DNA of 64,000 bases from Anaerolineaceae bacterium (GCA_002699125.1 PABI01000125.1:124001-188000); one strand, 5' to 3'. Positions 34,855-43,603 are shown, counted from the first letter of the stretch. Translations and numbers: made by a program. Notes: generated from the letters alone by a model not told the origin.

Positions 34855-36165
34855 CTAAAGCTCTACAAAGTAAGAATCAGCCGCCTTGTCGATAAGCTCT
34901 TTGGTGAGCTGTGGCTTGACGCCCAGATAATCAGCAATGTCCATCAGCTGGTCCAGCAAATCGCGTGGATGATTGGCACGCAGCTTTTGATTTTGCTTGA
35001 TGTAATACTCTTGCAGCAGATAACGCACGCCCTGTTCGTCATACTCCACGCGCCGCCGTTCACAGACCCGCTTAAAAATTTCACGGTAGCCATCAAACGT
35101 GGGCGAGGTCACCTCAATTTTGTGCCGGATGCGGCGCAAAAACGCCTCATCAACCAGATCGCGTGGCGGCAAGTTTGTGGAGAACACAATGAGCACCTCA
35201 AACGGCACCTCCACCTTGCGCCCCGTGTGCAGCGCCAGAAAGTCGATCTGCTTTTCCATCGGCACAATCCAGCGGTTCAGCAAATCGCGCGGACGCACCT
35301 GCTGCCGGCCAAAGTCATCAATGAGAAACATGCCGCCGTTGGCCTTCATTTGAAATGGGGCTTCGTAATATTTGTTGGTGGGGTCGTAAATCAGCTCCAA
35401 CCCGTCCAGCGTCAACTCACCACCGACCATAATCACTGGCCGCTTGATGCGTATCCAGCGGGCATCCCCACGACGTGGCCCTAACTGCCCGGTAGACATC
35501 TTGCGCTCGATGTCGGGCACAGCCACATGGTTAATTTCATCAAACACCTTGATAATTTGACCATCAACCTCGACGGCATAGGGAATGTACATGTCGCTGG
35601 TCAAAATCATACGGCCGATGCTTTCAGCAATCGTCGTTTTACCGTTGCCGGGCGGGCCATACAAAAAGATCGACTTCCCGGAGTTGGCCGCCGGACCAAT
35701 CTTGCCAAAAACAGTTTCTTCCAGCACCAGGTGGGACAGAGACTGCTGCATCATTTTGGGGTTGACACGCAGGCGATTGCCACCCTGGGCTTTGATGGCC
35801 GCCACGTAATTATCCCACGGCACCGGCGCGGCCCCAACGTAGGAAGTCCGCTCTAACTGCTCACGTGCGCGGGCAGATCCTTTGTTAGTAATAGAGTATT
35901 GATAGGTTGCCGCACCTAAACCACCCGATCCCTTTACTTCGCACATTTGCTCCCGCTTGAGAAACTCCATGACCGTACTCACAACGGTGGCAAATGGCAG
36001 ATGCATGTATTCGGCAATATCATGCCCGGTTAACTGTCCGCGAAAATACATGATTTTCAGGGCTAAATCCTGCAAAAACCCTTGCGACAAGCCAGTATCT
36101 TCTATTCCTTTTATTGCTGGTGGCTCCCAGTCAAGTCTCTGTGGACCTGCTCCTGCTGTGCTCAT
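34855..36165 (-). CDS. AAA-type ATPase with N-terminal winged-helix domain
   Basis: 436 aa; GGAG lies 8 nt before the ATG. Residues about 25-105 resemble a winged helix (LTGHDIAEYMHLPFATVVSTVMEFLKRE). The AAA core has Walker A GPPGNGKTT (170-178), Walker B GGMFLIDDFGRQ (about 294-305), a STN sensor in VFSTNLPP and an arginine-rich LRRIRHKIE, then a C-terminal lid. It resembles stand-alone ATP-binding proteins of Chloroflexi of unknown function; a MoxR-like chaperone or a regulator role is possible. The region 34.8-39.1 kb carries no ACGGCCGT octamer, unusual for this window. Confidence 0.85.
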   Translation of the reverse strand: MSTAGAGPQRLDWEPPAIKGIEDTGLSQGFLQDLALKIMYFRGQLTGHDIAEYMHLPFATVVSTVMEFLKREQMCEVKGSGGLGAATYQYSITNKGSARAREQLERTSYVGAAPVPWDNYVAAIKAQGGNRLRVNPKMMQQSLSHLVLEETVFGKIGPAANSGKSIFLYGPPGNGKTTIAESIGRMILTSDMYIPYAVEVDGQIIKVFDEINHVAVPDIERKMSTGQLGPRRGDARWIRIKRPVIMVGGELTLDGLELIYDPTNKYYEAPFQMKANGGMFLIDDFGRQQVRPRDLLNRWIVPMEKQIDFLALHTGRKVEVPFEVLIVFSTNLPPRDLVDEAFLRRIRHKIEVTSPTFDGYREIFKRVCERRRVEYDEQGVRYLLQEYYIKQNQKLRANHPRDLLDQLMDIADYLGVKPQLTKELIDKAADSYFVEL

Positions 36166-36254
36166 TTGTTATTCTCCGTGAAATCCCTGCAACTGCACCG
36201 AACGAATGGGATCGTATTGTAATTCGCCTAAATTATTTTCACAAGCGCACTATG

Positions 36255-36296
36255 GGTTTGCCCGTTTTCAACTTTAGTTTTTGGGACGGGCAAACC
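36255..36296. repeat. Hairpin repeat GGTTTGCCCGT/ACGGGCAAACC
   Basis: Perfect 11-bp arms (36255-36265, 36286-36296) with a 20-nt loop, between pyruvate kinase (ends at 36340) and the ATPase (starts 36165), both minus strand. It can terminate or protect the pyk transcript although no T-run follows on either strand. Confidence 0.65.
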
Positions 36297-36339
36297 TTGC
36301 GGATACGTTTCCTTATCAAAAGTTGTTTGTGAACGCCTC

Positions 36340-37752
36340 TTACGTAATCTCATGCACCTGGATGAGATTGGTTTGGCCTTGCTGGCCAAACGGCACCCCG
36401 GCAGTAATCACCAGTTTATCACCGGGGTTTAAATTGTAACGTTGCATGGCTGCGGCCGTTTTCTCCAGCATCTCATCAGTATTGGTAAAATCTGGCACCA
36501 ACACACACTCAACGCCCCACACCAGCGAGAGCTTGCGCCGTGTTCGTTCCAACGGCGAGACGGCCATGACGGGAGTTGGCGGCCGGTGCCGGGCAATTTG
36601 TGTAGCTGTGTAGCCAGACATAGTGGCGCTGACAATGGCCCGCGCCCCTACCTGCTCGGCCACATCGCAGCAGGCAGCGCTAATTGCCTGGGTCACAGTG
36701 TGAGATTGGGCCGCCTCGGCCTGCCGCCGGTTGCGCCACTCGTTGTAGGGAAAGGCTCCTTCGATGATCTCGCTGATTTGCTTCATCATCAACACCGATT
36801 CTACCGGATAATGTCCGGAAGCCGTTTCGCCAGAAAGCATGACGGCATCGGTGCCATCCAAAATGGCATTGGCCACATCGCTGGCTTCGGCGCGGGTTGG
36901 CCGGGGATGCTCCACCATCGATTGCAGCATCTGGGTGGCCGTAATGACCGGCTTGCCCACCTCATTGCAGGTGCTGATAATGCGTTTTTGCAGCAGCGGC
37001 ACCTCCTGCGGCTGCACCTCAATGCCCAAATCGCCGCGGGCCACCATCATGCCATCGGCCGCATCCCGAATTTCTTCCAGGTGTTCAATCGCTTCGCTTT
37101 TTTCAATTTTGGCAATGATGGGGATGTCGGCCCCTTCTGCTTTCATCAACTCGCGTAGTTCCTGGATGTCAGCGGCCGTTCGCACAAAAGAAAGCGCCAC
37201 ATAATCCAGCTCAAGCTGGCAAACCAGCTTCAAATCTTCCTTATCTTTTTCGGTGATGCTGGAAATAGGCAGGTCGGTACCAGGGGCGTTGACCCCTTTA
37301 CGTGATTCCAGCAGGCCAGCCACGGTGGTCATGCAGCGCAGGGCGTCGCCCATTTTCTCGGCCACGGTAAATTCAACTTCGCCATCGCCAATAACCAGGC
37401 GGGCGCCGGGTTCAATCACTTCGATGAGGTCTGGATGGGGCATGTGGATCATGGCAGGCTGGCCACGGTGTGGGGTCAGAACCACTTCTTCACCCAGGGA
37501 AAGCTGAATACCGCCGGTTTTTACGTGTCCCAGGCGGAGTTTGGGGCCTTGTAAATCGCCCAAGATGCCCAAAATTTTGTTTTCACTTTCGGCGACTTCG
37601 CGCAGCATCTTGACGGTTTTGGTGTGCTGTTCGTGGTTGCCGTGGGAAAAGTTAACGCGAGCCACGCGCATCCCGGCAGCAATCATGCGGCGAATGGTTT
37701 CGGGACTGTTAGAAGCGGGGCCAATGGTGGCGACTATCTTTGTTCGGGCCAT
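36340..37752 (-). CDS. pyk: Pyruvate kinase
   Basis: 470 aa, full length for the bacterial enzyme without the extra C-terminal PEP-utiliser domain. Signatures: TKIVATIGPASNS at the N-terminus, RVNFSHGNHEQH, the catalytic region IIAKIEKSEAIEHLEEI with the active-site Lys, GIMVARGDLGIE-like MMVARGDLGIEV, and TATQMLQSMVEHPRPTRAE. It makes pyruvate and ATP from PEP and ADP. The ATG is preceded by AAGGAA. A hairpin repeat lies downstream, and a gene-free, repeat-bearing region upstream, so it is a single transcription unit. Confidence 0.97.
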   Translation of the reverse strand: MARTKIVATIGPASNSPETIRRMIAAGMRVARVNFSHGNHEQHTKTVKMLREVAESENKILGILGDLQGPKLRLGHVKTGGIQLSLGEEVVLTPHRGQPAMIHMPHPDLIEVIEPGARLVIGDGEVEFTVAEKMGDALRCMTTVAGLLESRKGVNAPGTDLPISSITEKDKEDLKLVCQLELDYVALSFVRTAADIQELRELMKAEGADIPIIAKIEKSEAIEHLEEIRDAADGMMVARGDLGIEVQPQEVPLLQKRIISTCNEVGKPVITATQMLQSMVEHPRPTRAEASDVANAILDGTDAVMLSGETASGHYPVESVLMMKQISEIIEGAFPYNEWRNRRQAEAAQSHTVTQAISAACCDVAEQVGARAIVSATMSGYTATQIARHRPPTPVMAVSPLERTRRKLSLVWGVECVLVPDFTNTDEMLEKTAAAMQRYNLNPGDKLVITAGVPFGQQGQTNLIQVHEIT

Positions 37753-37872
37753 GCGATTTCCTTGCTAGAGTTGTCAGGTGGTAGTTCGTTTATGTTTATA
37801 TGGTATCCCAAGCAGATAACCCTAACAACTTGGAATAGTTTTGGAATTTAACAATGGGGAGAACGTGGGAAT

Positions 37873-37996
37873 TTGTCATTTCGACCCCTTCGGTGCACTC
37901 AGAGCAAGCTCCGGGAGAAATCCTTCATACGATCACCAACTCATATCTGCCAGCCTCAGAAAGATTTCTCGCCAAAAAGCAGCTCGAAACGACAAG
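37873..37996. mobile_element. MITE-like palindromic element
   Basis: About 124 bp with imperfect terminal inverted repeats TTGTCATTTCGA (37873-37884) and TCGAAACGACAA (37984-37995), and internal complementary parts (GGAGAAATCC...AAAGATTTCTC). This GTCATTTCGACC...CTCGAAACGAC form matches a type of non-autonomous, hairpin-forming intergenic repeat seen in many environmental genomes. No coding capacity. The surrounding 37753-38037 holds nothing else I can name. Confidence 0.65.
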
Positions 37997-38037
37997 TTAA
38001 TGGTCTTCTTGGCTGCGGTATTAGTACTGTTGCAAAT

Positions 38038-38343
38038 TTAACACTCGGCATCTGAGGATGCCGACTCCTCCAGGCTAACCGTCAACTTACACCACAGCGG
38101 CACAGCTTCAGTAATATCAAAGAAATCTTTGCAGTAAATCAATCCTGCTCTCTCTAAACGACCAATGAACTCTTTAGCAGCTTCCTCGCCAAAATGCGGC
38201 CCGAACGATAACAATTCATCATCTTCATCAAGTGGCTTATCAACTTGCATGATTTCGAACACTTTGGTCCGAGTAACCTGCCTGCTCTTAAGAGAAGACT
38301 TTCGCAAAATAATTCCAAAATCAGTAGAAACCTGAACACTCAT
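38038..38343 (-). CDS. Hypothetical protein, 101 aa
   Basis: Starts at ATG 38343 with AGGA 8-9 nt upstream. Small, acidic at the C-terminus, no membrane segment. Mixed strand-helix order: SVQVSTDFGIILRKS, TRTKVFEIMQVDKP, then an acidic stretch and the helix EEAAKEFIGRLERAGLIYC, ending in EAVPLWCKLTVSLEES. I recognise no family. It sits alone between the MITE-like element and lipA, so it could be cargo of a small mobile segment; its base composition is more AT-rich than its neighbours. Confidence 0.6.
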   Translation of the reverse strand: MSVQVSTDFGIILRKSSLKSRQVTRTKVFEIMQVDKPLDEDDELLSFGPHFGEEAAKEFIGRLERAGLIYCKDFFDITEAVPLWCKLTVSLEESASSDAEC

Positions 38344-38403
38344 CAGCAATTCCTATCAGTCAAACACTGGACAATCAGGTATACACGGGAAGCACTCATT
38401 CAC

Positions 38404-38446
38404 TGAATACTGACCACTGATTACCGATTACCGTTTACTGATTACC
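38404..38446. repeat. STRR-like heptamer repeat (ATTACCG units)
   Basis: Degenerate tandem units CTGATTACCGATTACCGTTTA with flanking GAATACTGACC. It overlaps the last four codons and stop of lipA. A second copy of the same motif lies at 40222-40246 right behind another stop codon. Similar to short tandemly repeated repetitive sequences of cyanobacteria. Confidence 0.7.
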
Positions 38447-39346
38447 AAGCAAAACCGCAACCTGCTGGTCGGCGCGGTAGCTGCTGCGCACGAGGGGACC
38501 GCTTTCTACCCAGCGGAAGCCCATCTCCAGGCCAATTTGTTTGAGCTGGGCAAACTCTTCTGGCGTGTAGTAACGCTCGATGGGCCAATGTTTACGGGTA
38601 GGCTGTAAATATTGGCCGATGGTCAAAATATCGACGCCCCAACTGTGCAAATCTTGCAGGGTGGCCAGCAGTTCGTCCCAGGTTTCGCCCAGGCCGACCA
38701 TGATGCCGCTTTTAGTGAGCAGGTCAGGGGCCATCTGTTTGGCGTTGGTGAGGGTGGCCTGTGCCCATTCGTATTTGTCCTGCGGCTGGATGGTGCGGAA
38801 GAGGCGCTCCACGGTTTCCACGTTGTGGTTGAGGATTTCGGGGCGGGCATCCATCACTATTTGCAGGGCGTCGCGGCTGCCTTTGAAGTCGGGGATGAGG
38901 ACCTCGATAGAGCAGCCGGGCTGCACCTCGCGGATGCGGTTGATGCAGGCGGCAAAGATGGGTGCGCCGCCATCTTCCCGTTCGTCCCGGTTGACAGAGG
39001 TGATGACAACGTGTTTCAGGTTCATGGCGCGCACGGCCTGGGCCACGCGTTCCGGCTCTTCCCAATCCATAGGTAACGGCCGTCCCGTCTTCACGTCACA
39101 AAAATGGCAGCTGCGCGTACAAATGTCGCCCATGATGAGGAACGTGGCGGTGCCGGAGCCCCAGCATTCACCGATGTTGGGGCAGCGCGCTTCTTCACAA
39201 ACGGTGTGCAGCTCCTTGCGGCGCATCAGCCCTTTAAGGGTGCGGTAATTGTCGTTGACGTCGTGGATATTACGGACTTTGATCCATGACGGCCGTCTTT
39301 GCGGCTTAGGTGTCTCATTGATTGAATCTAACGGTATACGAGCCAT
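38435..39346 (-). CDS. lipA: Lipoyl synthase
   Basis: 303 aa, radical SAM enzyme. The auxiliary cluster motif is Cys50, Cys55, Cys61 (CEEARCPNIGEC); the radical SAM motif CTRSCHFC gives Cys76, Cys80, Cys83; and the conserved RSSY near the C-terminus (VRSSYRAD) supplies the Ser ligand. It inserts two sulfur atoms into octanoyl groups carried by lipoyl domains. lipB lies upstream on the same strand, separated by a 103-bp gap with a palindromic repeat. The last residues and the stop codon lie within an STRR-like repeat. Confidence 0.97.
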   Translation of the reverse strand: MARIPLDSINETPKPQRRPSWIKVRNIHDVNDNYRTLKGLMRRKELHTVCEEARCPNIGECWGSGTATFLIMGDICTRSCHFCDVKTGRPLPMDWEEPERVAQAVRAMNLKHVVITSVNRDEREDGGAPIFAACINRIREVQPGCSIEVLIPDFKGSRDALQIVMDARPEILNHNVETVERLFRTIQPQDKYEWAQATLTNAKQMAPDLLTKSGIMVGLGETWDELLATLQDLHSWGVDILTIGQYLQPTRKHWPIERYYTPEEFAQLKQIGLEMGFRWVESGPLVRSSYRADQQVAVLLGNQ

Positions 39347-39366
39347 GCTTCTTCCTTAAAGATAAT

Positions 39367-39430
39367 CCACAGATTACACAGATTTCGCAGATTGGCTAAG
39401 AGAAATCTGTGTGATCTGCGAAATCTGCGG
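39367..39430. repeat. Palindromic CACAGAT/ATCTGTG repeat between lipB and lipA
   Basis: Left arm 39367-39393 (CCACAGATTACACAG...) and right arm 39403-39430 (AAATCTGTGTGATCTG...) are imperfect inverted repeats with a 9-nt loop. A related sequence is embedded in the M23 lipoprotein gene at 19794-19824. Confidence 0.7.
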
Positions 39431-39449
39431 ATATTCTTTCATGACGGTG

Positions 39450-40151
39450 TCATCGTGTAACGGCGGTAACTTCTGCATCGATCTGGACTTGAAAAACGGT
39501 AGAAAAAGCGGTGATGATGTGGGGCAAAACATCGGTGATGGTGAACGGCCGTTGCAAAATCTGGGCCATGCTTACCACGCCGTGATCCTGAATGCCACAG
39601 GGAATAATGTTGTCAAAATATGTAAGGTCGGGGTTGACGTTGAGGGCAAAGCCGTGGCTGGTGATGCCGCCCCTTTGAATGCGCACGCCGATGGCGGCAA
39701 TCTTGCTTAGGCCAACGGCCGTTTCCACCCACACGCCACGATGCCCGGCAAAACGCTGGGCTTCAATGCCAAACTGGGCCAACGCCTGAATGAGCATCGC
39801 TTCTAAATCGTTCACGTAGCGTTGGACCATGCCCAGGCCGGGCTGGTCATAAACTCGTTTGAGCGAAAGGATGGGATAGCCAACCAGCTGGCCCGGGCCA
39901 TGGTAGGTGATATCGCCGCCCCGGTCCACGTGGTAAAAGGCAATGTCGCGCTCGTTCAGTTCATCTTCAGTGAGGAGGAGATTTTCTAAGCGGCCGTTTC
40001 GCCCCAAAGTGTACGTCGGTGGATGTTCCAGCAGCAGCAGCTTACCGGCCAGCGCCGGGTTGTCCAGGCGCTCAGCTACCAACGCTTTTTGTAAATTCCA
40101 CGCTTCCAGATAATCGACCTGGTCCACCCATTCCACATCAATATTATGCAT
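39450..40151 (-). CDS. lipB: Octanoyltransferase
   Basis: 233 aa. Family signatures: LLLEHPPTYTLGRNG, the RGGDITYHGPGQLVGYP motif (about 77-92), the catalytic Lys region GLSKIAAIGVRI, and catalytic Cys in IIPCGI. It moves octanoyl from acyl carrier protein to lipoyl domains, the step before LipA. GGGAG lies 8 nt before the ATG. The leader is unusual: a HIP-built hairpin followed by ATTTTTT ends directly at this ribosome-binding site, so expression is either from a promoter inside the hairpin or depends on read-through from the CpXC gene. Confidence 0.96.
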   Translation of the reverse strand: MHNIDVEWVDQVDYLEAWNLQKALVAERLDNPALAGKLLLLEHPPTYTLGRNGRLENLLLTEDELNERDIAFYHVDRGGDITYHGPGQLVGYPILSLKRVYDQPGLGMVQRYVNDLEAMLIQALAQFGIEAQRFAGHRGVWVETAVGLSKIAAIGVRIQRGGITSHGFALNVNPDLTYFDNIIPCGIQDHGVVSMAQILQRPFTITDVLPHIITAFSTVFQVQIDAEVTAVTR

Positions 40152-40163
40152 CGTTTTGCTCCC

Positions 40164-40212
40164 AAAAAATAACGGCCGTATTCTAGCACAATTTTGGCAG
40201 AATACGGCCGTT
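40164..40212 (-). terminator. Terminator/attenuator built from two ACGGCCGT palindromes
   Basis: On the minus strand AACGGCCGTATTCT (40212-40199) pairs perfectly with AGAATACGGCCGTT (40184-40171) over 14 bp with a 14-nt loop, followed by ATTTTTT. It lies after the CpXC stop and immediately before the lipB ribosome-binding site. Confidence 0.75.
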
Positions 40213-40221
40213 TGGGACCAT

Positions 40222-40246
40222 CACTGATTACCGATTACCGATCACA
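40222..40246. repeat. STRR-like heptamer repeat, second copy
   Basis: ACTGATTACCGATTACCGAT directly follows and overlaps the stop of the CpXC gene, as in the copy at the end of lipA. Confidence 0.65.
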
Positions 40247-41579
40247 GTCTTGCCTGCACCAACGTTTTGACGGATTGGAGACGGCCGTTCAAATCATCCT
40301 GCCCCTGTTCCCCCGCCTGTTCCATCACTTGATCAATCAACTGAATCAGATCGTCAGAGACAAACTGCTCGTTTTCATCCAGCAGCTGCACCTGCTCTTC
40401 GGGCGATTCTGAACGGACCAGTTCGTTTAGCAGCTGCACGTGCGGCGGCAGGGTACGTTCCATCTGGGCATAAATCAGGCTGTGAATTTCGTTTAGGGCC
40501 TGGAACTGCTTGGTATCGTTCTTTTGCTCCGCTTCGTTCATTCTGGCAGCCAGCACAGCCATAAACGCCTCATCGACCTTTTGCGCATTTTCCGCCAGCG
40601 CCTGATTTTTGTCCGGCGCTTCCAGAATCGTGTTCAGCGTATCCATAGCCGCTTGCATCATATTTTGGGACTGTGTTTGCATCGCTTCAAACAACTTTAG
40701 CAAATCGTCCCGAATTTCTTTTAGCCGGGCTACGGCAGCATTGTCGCCTGCTTTTTCCTGCTTTTCGATCTCGTCCGAGAGGTGGCTAAAAAACTCATAC
40801 TGCAATGCCCCCTGGCCCGCCATCACCAGGCCATCCACCACGCGTGGCTGTTCCTGGTTGGCAATGACGTGCTCGGCCAGCATGGTGGGCGTCAGACCGC
40901 CTTCTTTTTTGGCCTGGCGGCTCAGCTTGTGCAGGGCTATTTGCTGCTGCTCCATCCGTTGACCAACGGCCGTTTCCGTCATCAGCCGCGCCCGCAAATT
41001 GGTCAGCTTCACCATCTGTTGGTTGTCCTGCATTTGCGACGCCATATCAACAAACTGCTGCAGCATGGCAAAAAACGTTTCGTCAATTTCGTCGGCCCGT
41101 TCCTTGAGCAACACGTCCTGCACGTCTTTGTCTGCCTTGATGAGCGTTTGCAGCAGCTCCGACTGCTTCTTTTGCCGGGCGATCATTTCTGGGGTGATGC
41201 CTTCTGTTTCCAGCACTTTTTCCATGAAGCTTTGCCAGTTCAGCATGATTTGCGGCTGAAACATGTAAGCGCGGCGATCTTCGGGCGGCATCTCGTCCAT
41301 GACCTGCTTGGTAAGCTGGCCAATCATCTGTTCACGTTGTACCTGGTTCAGGTTGAGTTCCTGGGGCACATGGACCATAAACAGCTCATATTCTGCATCA
41401 TGGAAAAGTATGATGGTGGCCATCTGGCCGCCAGCCCCGCAGTTGGGGCAAACAGCGACGTTGAGCTGGCCATTAAGCAGCTGCTGCTTTAGCTGTGGGG
41501 TTCGCTGGGAATCGACGACCTGGTGTACTTCGGCCGAATAAGGCGTGCCACATTGGGGACACGTAAGTTGTGTATGCAT
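40242..41579 (-). CDS. CpXC-domain protein with long helical C-terminus
   Basis: 445 aa from ATG 41579, AAGGAG 6 nt upstream; a longer frame exists but lacks a ribosome-binding site. The N-terminal CpXC domain (about 1-130) has zinc-ribbon pairs CPQCG and CPNCG. The remaining 300 residues are Gln/Glu/Met-rich helices with coiled-coil character and no membrane segment. CpXC proteins are widespread in Chloroflexi and Firmicutes but their role is unknown. Upstream lies a palindromic repeat and a histidine kinase gene; downstream the hairpin in front of lipB. Function not assignable. Confidence 0.8.
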   Translation of the reverse strand: MHTQLTCPQCGTPYSAEVHQVVDSQRTPQLKQQLLNGQLNVAVCPNCGAGGQMATIILFHDAEYELFMVHVPQELNLNQVQREQMIGQLTKQVMDEMPPEDRRAYMFQPQIMLNWQSFMEKVLETEGITPEMIARQKKQSELLQTLIKADKDVQDVLLKERADEIDETFFAMLQQFVDMASQMQDNQQMVKLTNLRARLMTETAVGQRMEQQQIALHKLSRQAKKEGGLTPTMLAEHVIANQEQPRVVDGLVMAGQGALQYEFFSHLSDEIEKQEKAGDNAAVARLKEIRDDLLKLFEAMQTQSQNMMQAAMDTLNTILEAPDKNQALAENAQKVDEAFMAVLAARMNEAEQKNDTKQFQALNEIHSLIYAQMERTLPPHVQLLNELVRSESPEEQVQLLDENEQFVSDDLIQLIDQVMEQAGEQGQDDLNGRLQSVKTLVQARL

Positions 41580-41594
41580 TAAATGCTCCTTGAA

Positions 41595-41649
41595 AACCTC
41601 CGCAGGTTTCAAAAAATACCGCGTTCATGGATTAAACCTGCGGGAGGTT
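41595..41649. repeat. Inverted repeat AACCTCCGCAGGTTT/AAACCTGCGGGAGGTT
   Basis: Nearly perfect 15-bp arms (one extra G in the right arm) separated by 24 nt, between the histidine kinase stop and the CpXC ribosome-binding site. Likely a dispersed palindromic repeat. Confidence 0.7.
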
Positions 41650-41663
41650 GCAAACTTAAAGGT

Positions 41664-43259
41664 TTAATTTCTTGGTAAGGAAAAGGTGAAGGTAGTACCG
41701 GGGCCATCAGGATTTTTGTGAAACCAGATACGGCCGTCGTGCGCCTCAACAATTGCCTTGCAGAGGAACAAACCCAGGCCAGTGCCTTCTGTTTTACGGC
41801 TGAGCGCATTGTCCAGCCGCGAAAATTTTTGAAAAATACGATGCTGCTCGTGATCGGGAATGCCAATGCCACTGTCGCGCACCGAAACGGTCACGTGCTG
41901 TGGATGCACCTCACCCCGAATCACAATCTCGCCACCATCAGGCGAATATTTAATGGCGTTGCTGATCAGGTTGTTCATTACCTGCCCCAGCCGCCGCTCA
42001 TCGCCCCAAATGGGCGGGAAGTCGTCGGCAAACTGCACCTTAATTGTATGCTTGTCTGACTGGCTGCCAAATTTACGCGCCGTGTTTTCCACCACGCGGT
42101 TAAGCTGCACATCCTCGCTCACTTCCAGATTAAACGTACCGGCCTGCAAGCGAGACACTTCCAGCAAGCTGTCGATCAAGTCTGTTAGATTATCGGCTTC
42201 TTCTTCAATTACCGCCAGGGAATCTTGCATGATTTCTGGCGACCAGTTGGCATCCTGCCGCCGCAGCGTGCCGGCATACCCTTTGATAATGGAAACAGGC
42301 GTCTTCAGCTCGTGGCTGACTACGGAGATGAACGTTTTTTGCAGCGCCTCTTCTTCGCGGTAGCGGGTCAGGTCGCGCACGTTGGCAATGATGTCGGTCA
42401 TACGGCCGTCTACATCCATCAACGGCGCATAAGTGATACCCAAACTGATGCGCTGCCCGTCGGCGGTTTCATCCTGTTCGTCTAACGGCCGTTGCAGATC
42501 ACCTTCTACATACAGATGCGCCGCGCCGGGCAAAGGCCAGCCATTGGCCAGTGCCTCATGCAAATCCATATCTGTCTTCAACGACAGCCATTTGAAAACG
42601 TCTTCATGGTGCTGCCCAATCACCTCTTCCGGTGGTCGGCCAATCATGCGGCTCAGCGCCTTGTTAAAGTCTGTAATGTGCAGCCCCTGATCCAAAATCA
42701 TCACGCCATCAGCATTTTGCTGAATGATGGCATCCAGCCGCTGCTTCTCTTTGTTAACCTGTTCGTACAGACGAGCGTTCTTCACAGCGATGGCCGCTTG
42801 CTCGGCAAAGCTGCTCAGCAATGAGGCGGCATCCTTGGGCAAATGGTATGGCGTACCGGAAAGAAAAACGTAAATCAGGCCAATTATCTCGCCTCCGCTC
42901 ACCATCGGCAGGCGTACCATCTGCGTGAAGCCCAAATTGGAGCGCCGGGCAATGGTCTGCAGGCGGCGGGTCAGCTCATCTTCCTGTTCATTGGTATCCA
43001 AGGGGGGAATATCGCGCAGCAATGGGGCAAAATGATCGACCATGGGGGCGGGAATGCCGTAAACGGCCGCAACCTGTACGCTGTCCAACTCCGGATGATG
43101 CAGGGCAATCATTCCTGCCTTGCCCGCCACCAGCTCTACGGCCGCACGCAAAATGATGCGCAAGACATCTTGCAAATCCAGCTCAGCGGTGATGGCTCGG
43201 GAGATGGCCAGCAAATATTCTCTTTGCAGAATGCGAACGTCTACTAATCCATGTGCCAT
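41664..43259 (-). CDS. Sensor histidine kinase, GAF-PAS-HisKA-HATPase
   Basis: 531 aa, soluble. GAF domain about 15-165, PAS about 180-300 (DGVMILDQGLHITDFNKALSRMIGRPPEEVIGQ), HisKA with phosphoacceptor His in VVSHELKTPVSIIKGYAG (about 315-330), HATPase with NLISNAIKYSPDGGE, DSGIGIPDHEQHRIFQKF and GTGLGLFLCK. Resembles cytosolic PhoR/ResE-type kinases. No response regulator is adjacent, so it is an orphan here; the CheY-like protein at 18.3 kb or another locus could be its partner. The downstream CpXC gene is on the same strand after a palindromic repeat. Confidence 0.93.
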   Translation of the reverse strand: MAHGLVDVRILQREYLLAISRAITAELDLQDVLRIILRAAVELVAGKAGMIALHHPELDSVQVAAVYGIPAPMVDHFAPLLRDIPPLDTNEQEDELTRRLQTIARRSNLGFTQMVRLPMVSGGEIIGLIYVFLSGTPYHLPKDAASLLSSFAEQAAIAVKNARLYEQVNKEKQRLDAIIQQNADGVMILDQGLHITDFNKALSRMIGRPPEEVIGQHHEDVFKWLSLKTDMDLHEALANGWPLPGAAHLYVEGDLQRPLDEQDETADGQRISLGITYAPLMDVDGRMTDIIANVRDLTRYREEEALQKTFISVVSHELKTPVSIIKGYAGTLRRQDANWSPEIMQDSLAVIEEEADNLTDLIDSLLEVSRLQAGTFNLEVSEDVQLNRVVENTARKFGSQSDKHTIKVQFADDFPPIWGDERRLGQVMNNLISNAIKYSPDGGEIVIRGEVHPQHVTVSVRDSGIGIPDHEQHRIFQKFSRLDNALSRKTEGTGLGLFLCKAIVEAHDGRIWFHKNPDGPGTTFTFSLPRN

Positions 43260-43603
43260 GGGGTAACTCTTCCGTGATACGGCCGTTTTCTACCAAAGGA
43301 GCGACATTTTAACAGGCTGAACAAGCGAAGTCCCTGCCACTCCTTTAAGCTGACGCTGCAATTCAACAACTTATTTAATCGTCAGCCCAAAACGAGCCAA
43401 TCCGTGATTGTAACATATTTACAAAGCAGGGGTTAAATCTAGCACAGCGGCATTATAGTTGCGTAAACGAACCTGTAAGCAGCGCAGATAAGCACATAAA
43501 TCTAGGCTATATGTCCCCTGATCACCCAAAATTGTCCCATTTCGCCAAAAATACGTTATTATGAGCACGATCTATACGATATGGCCTGAAAGGAGCAAGG
43601 TTC
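43260..43603. other. Intergenic region between divergent kinase and GNAT-CNB genes
   Basis: 344 bp with no credible gene. It contains one ACGGCCGT (43279-43286) and the ribosome-binding site AAAGGAGC of the GNAT-CNB gene. AT-rich parts (43430-43570) could hold promoters for both directions, but I see no convincing -35/-10 pair. Confidence 0.6.

Noticed and set aside
36255..36296. Classical rho-independent terminator of pyk
   Set aside because: The stem is perfect but neither strand has a T-run after it, so it is listed as a hairpin repeat.
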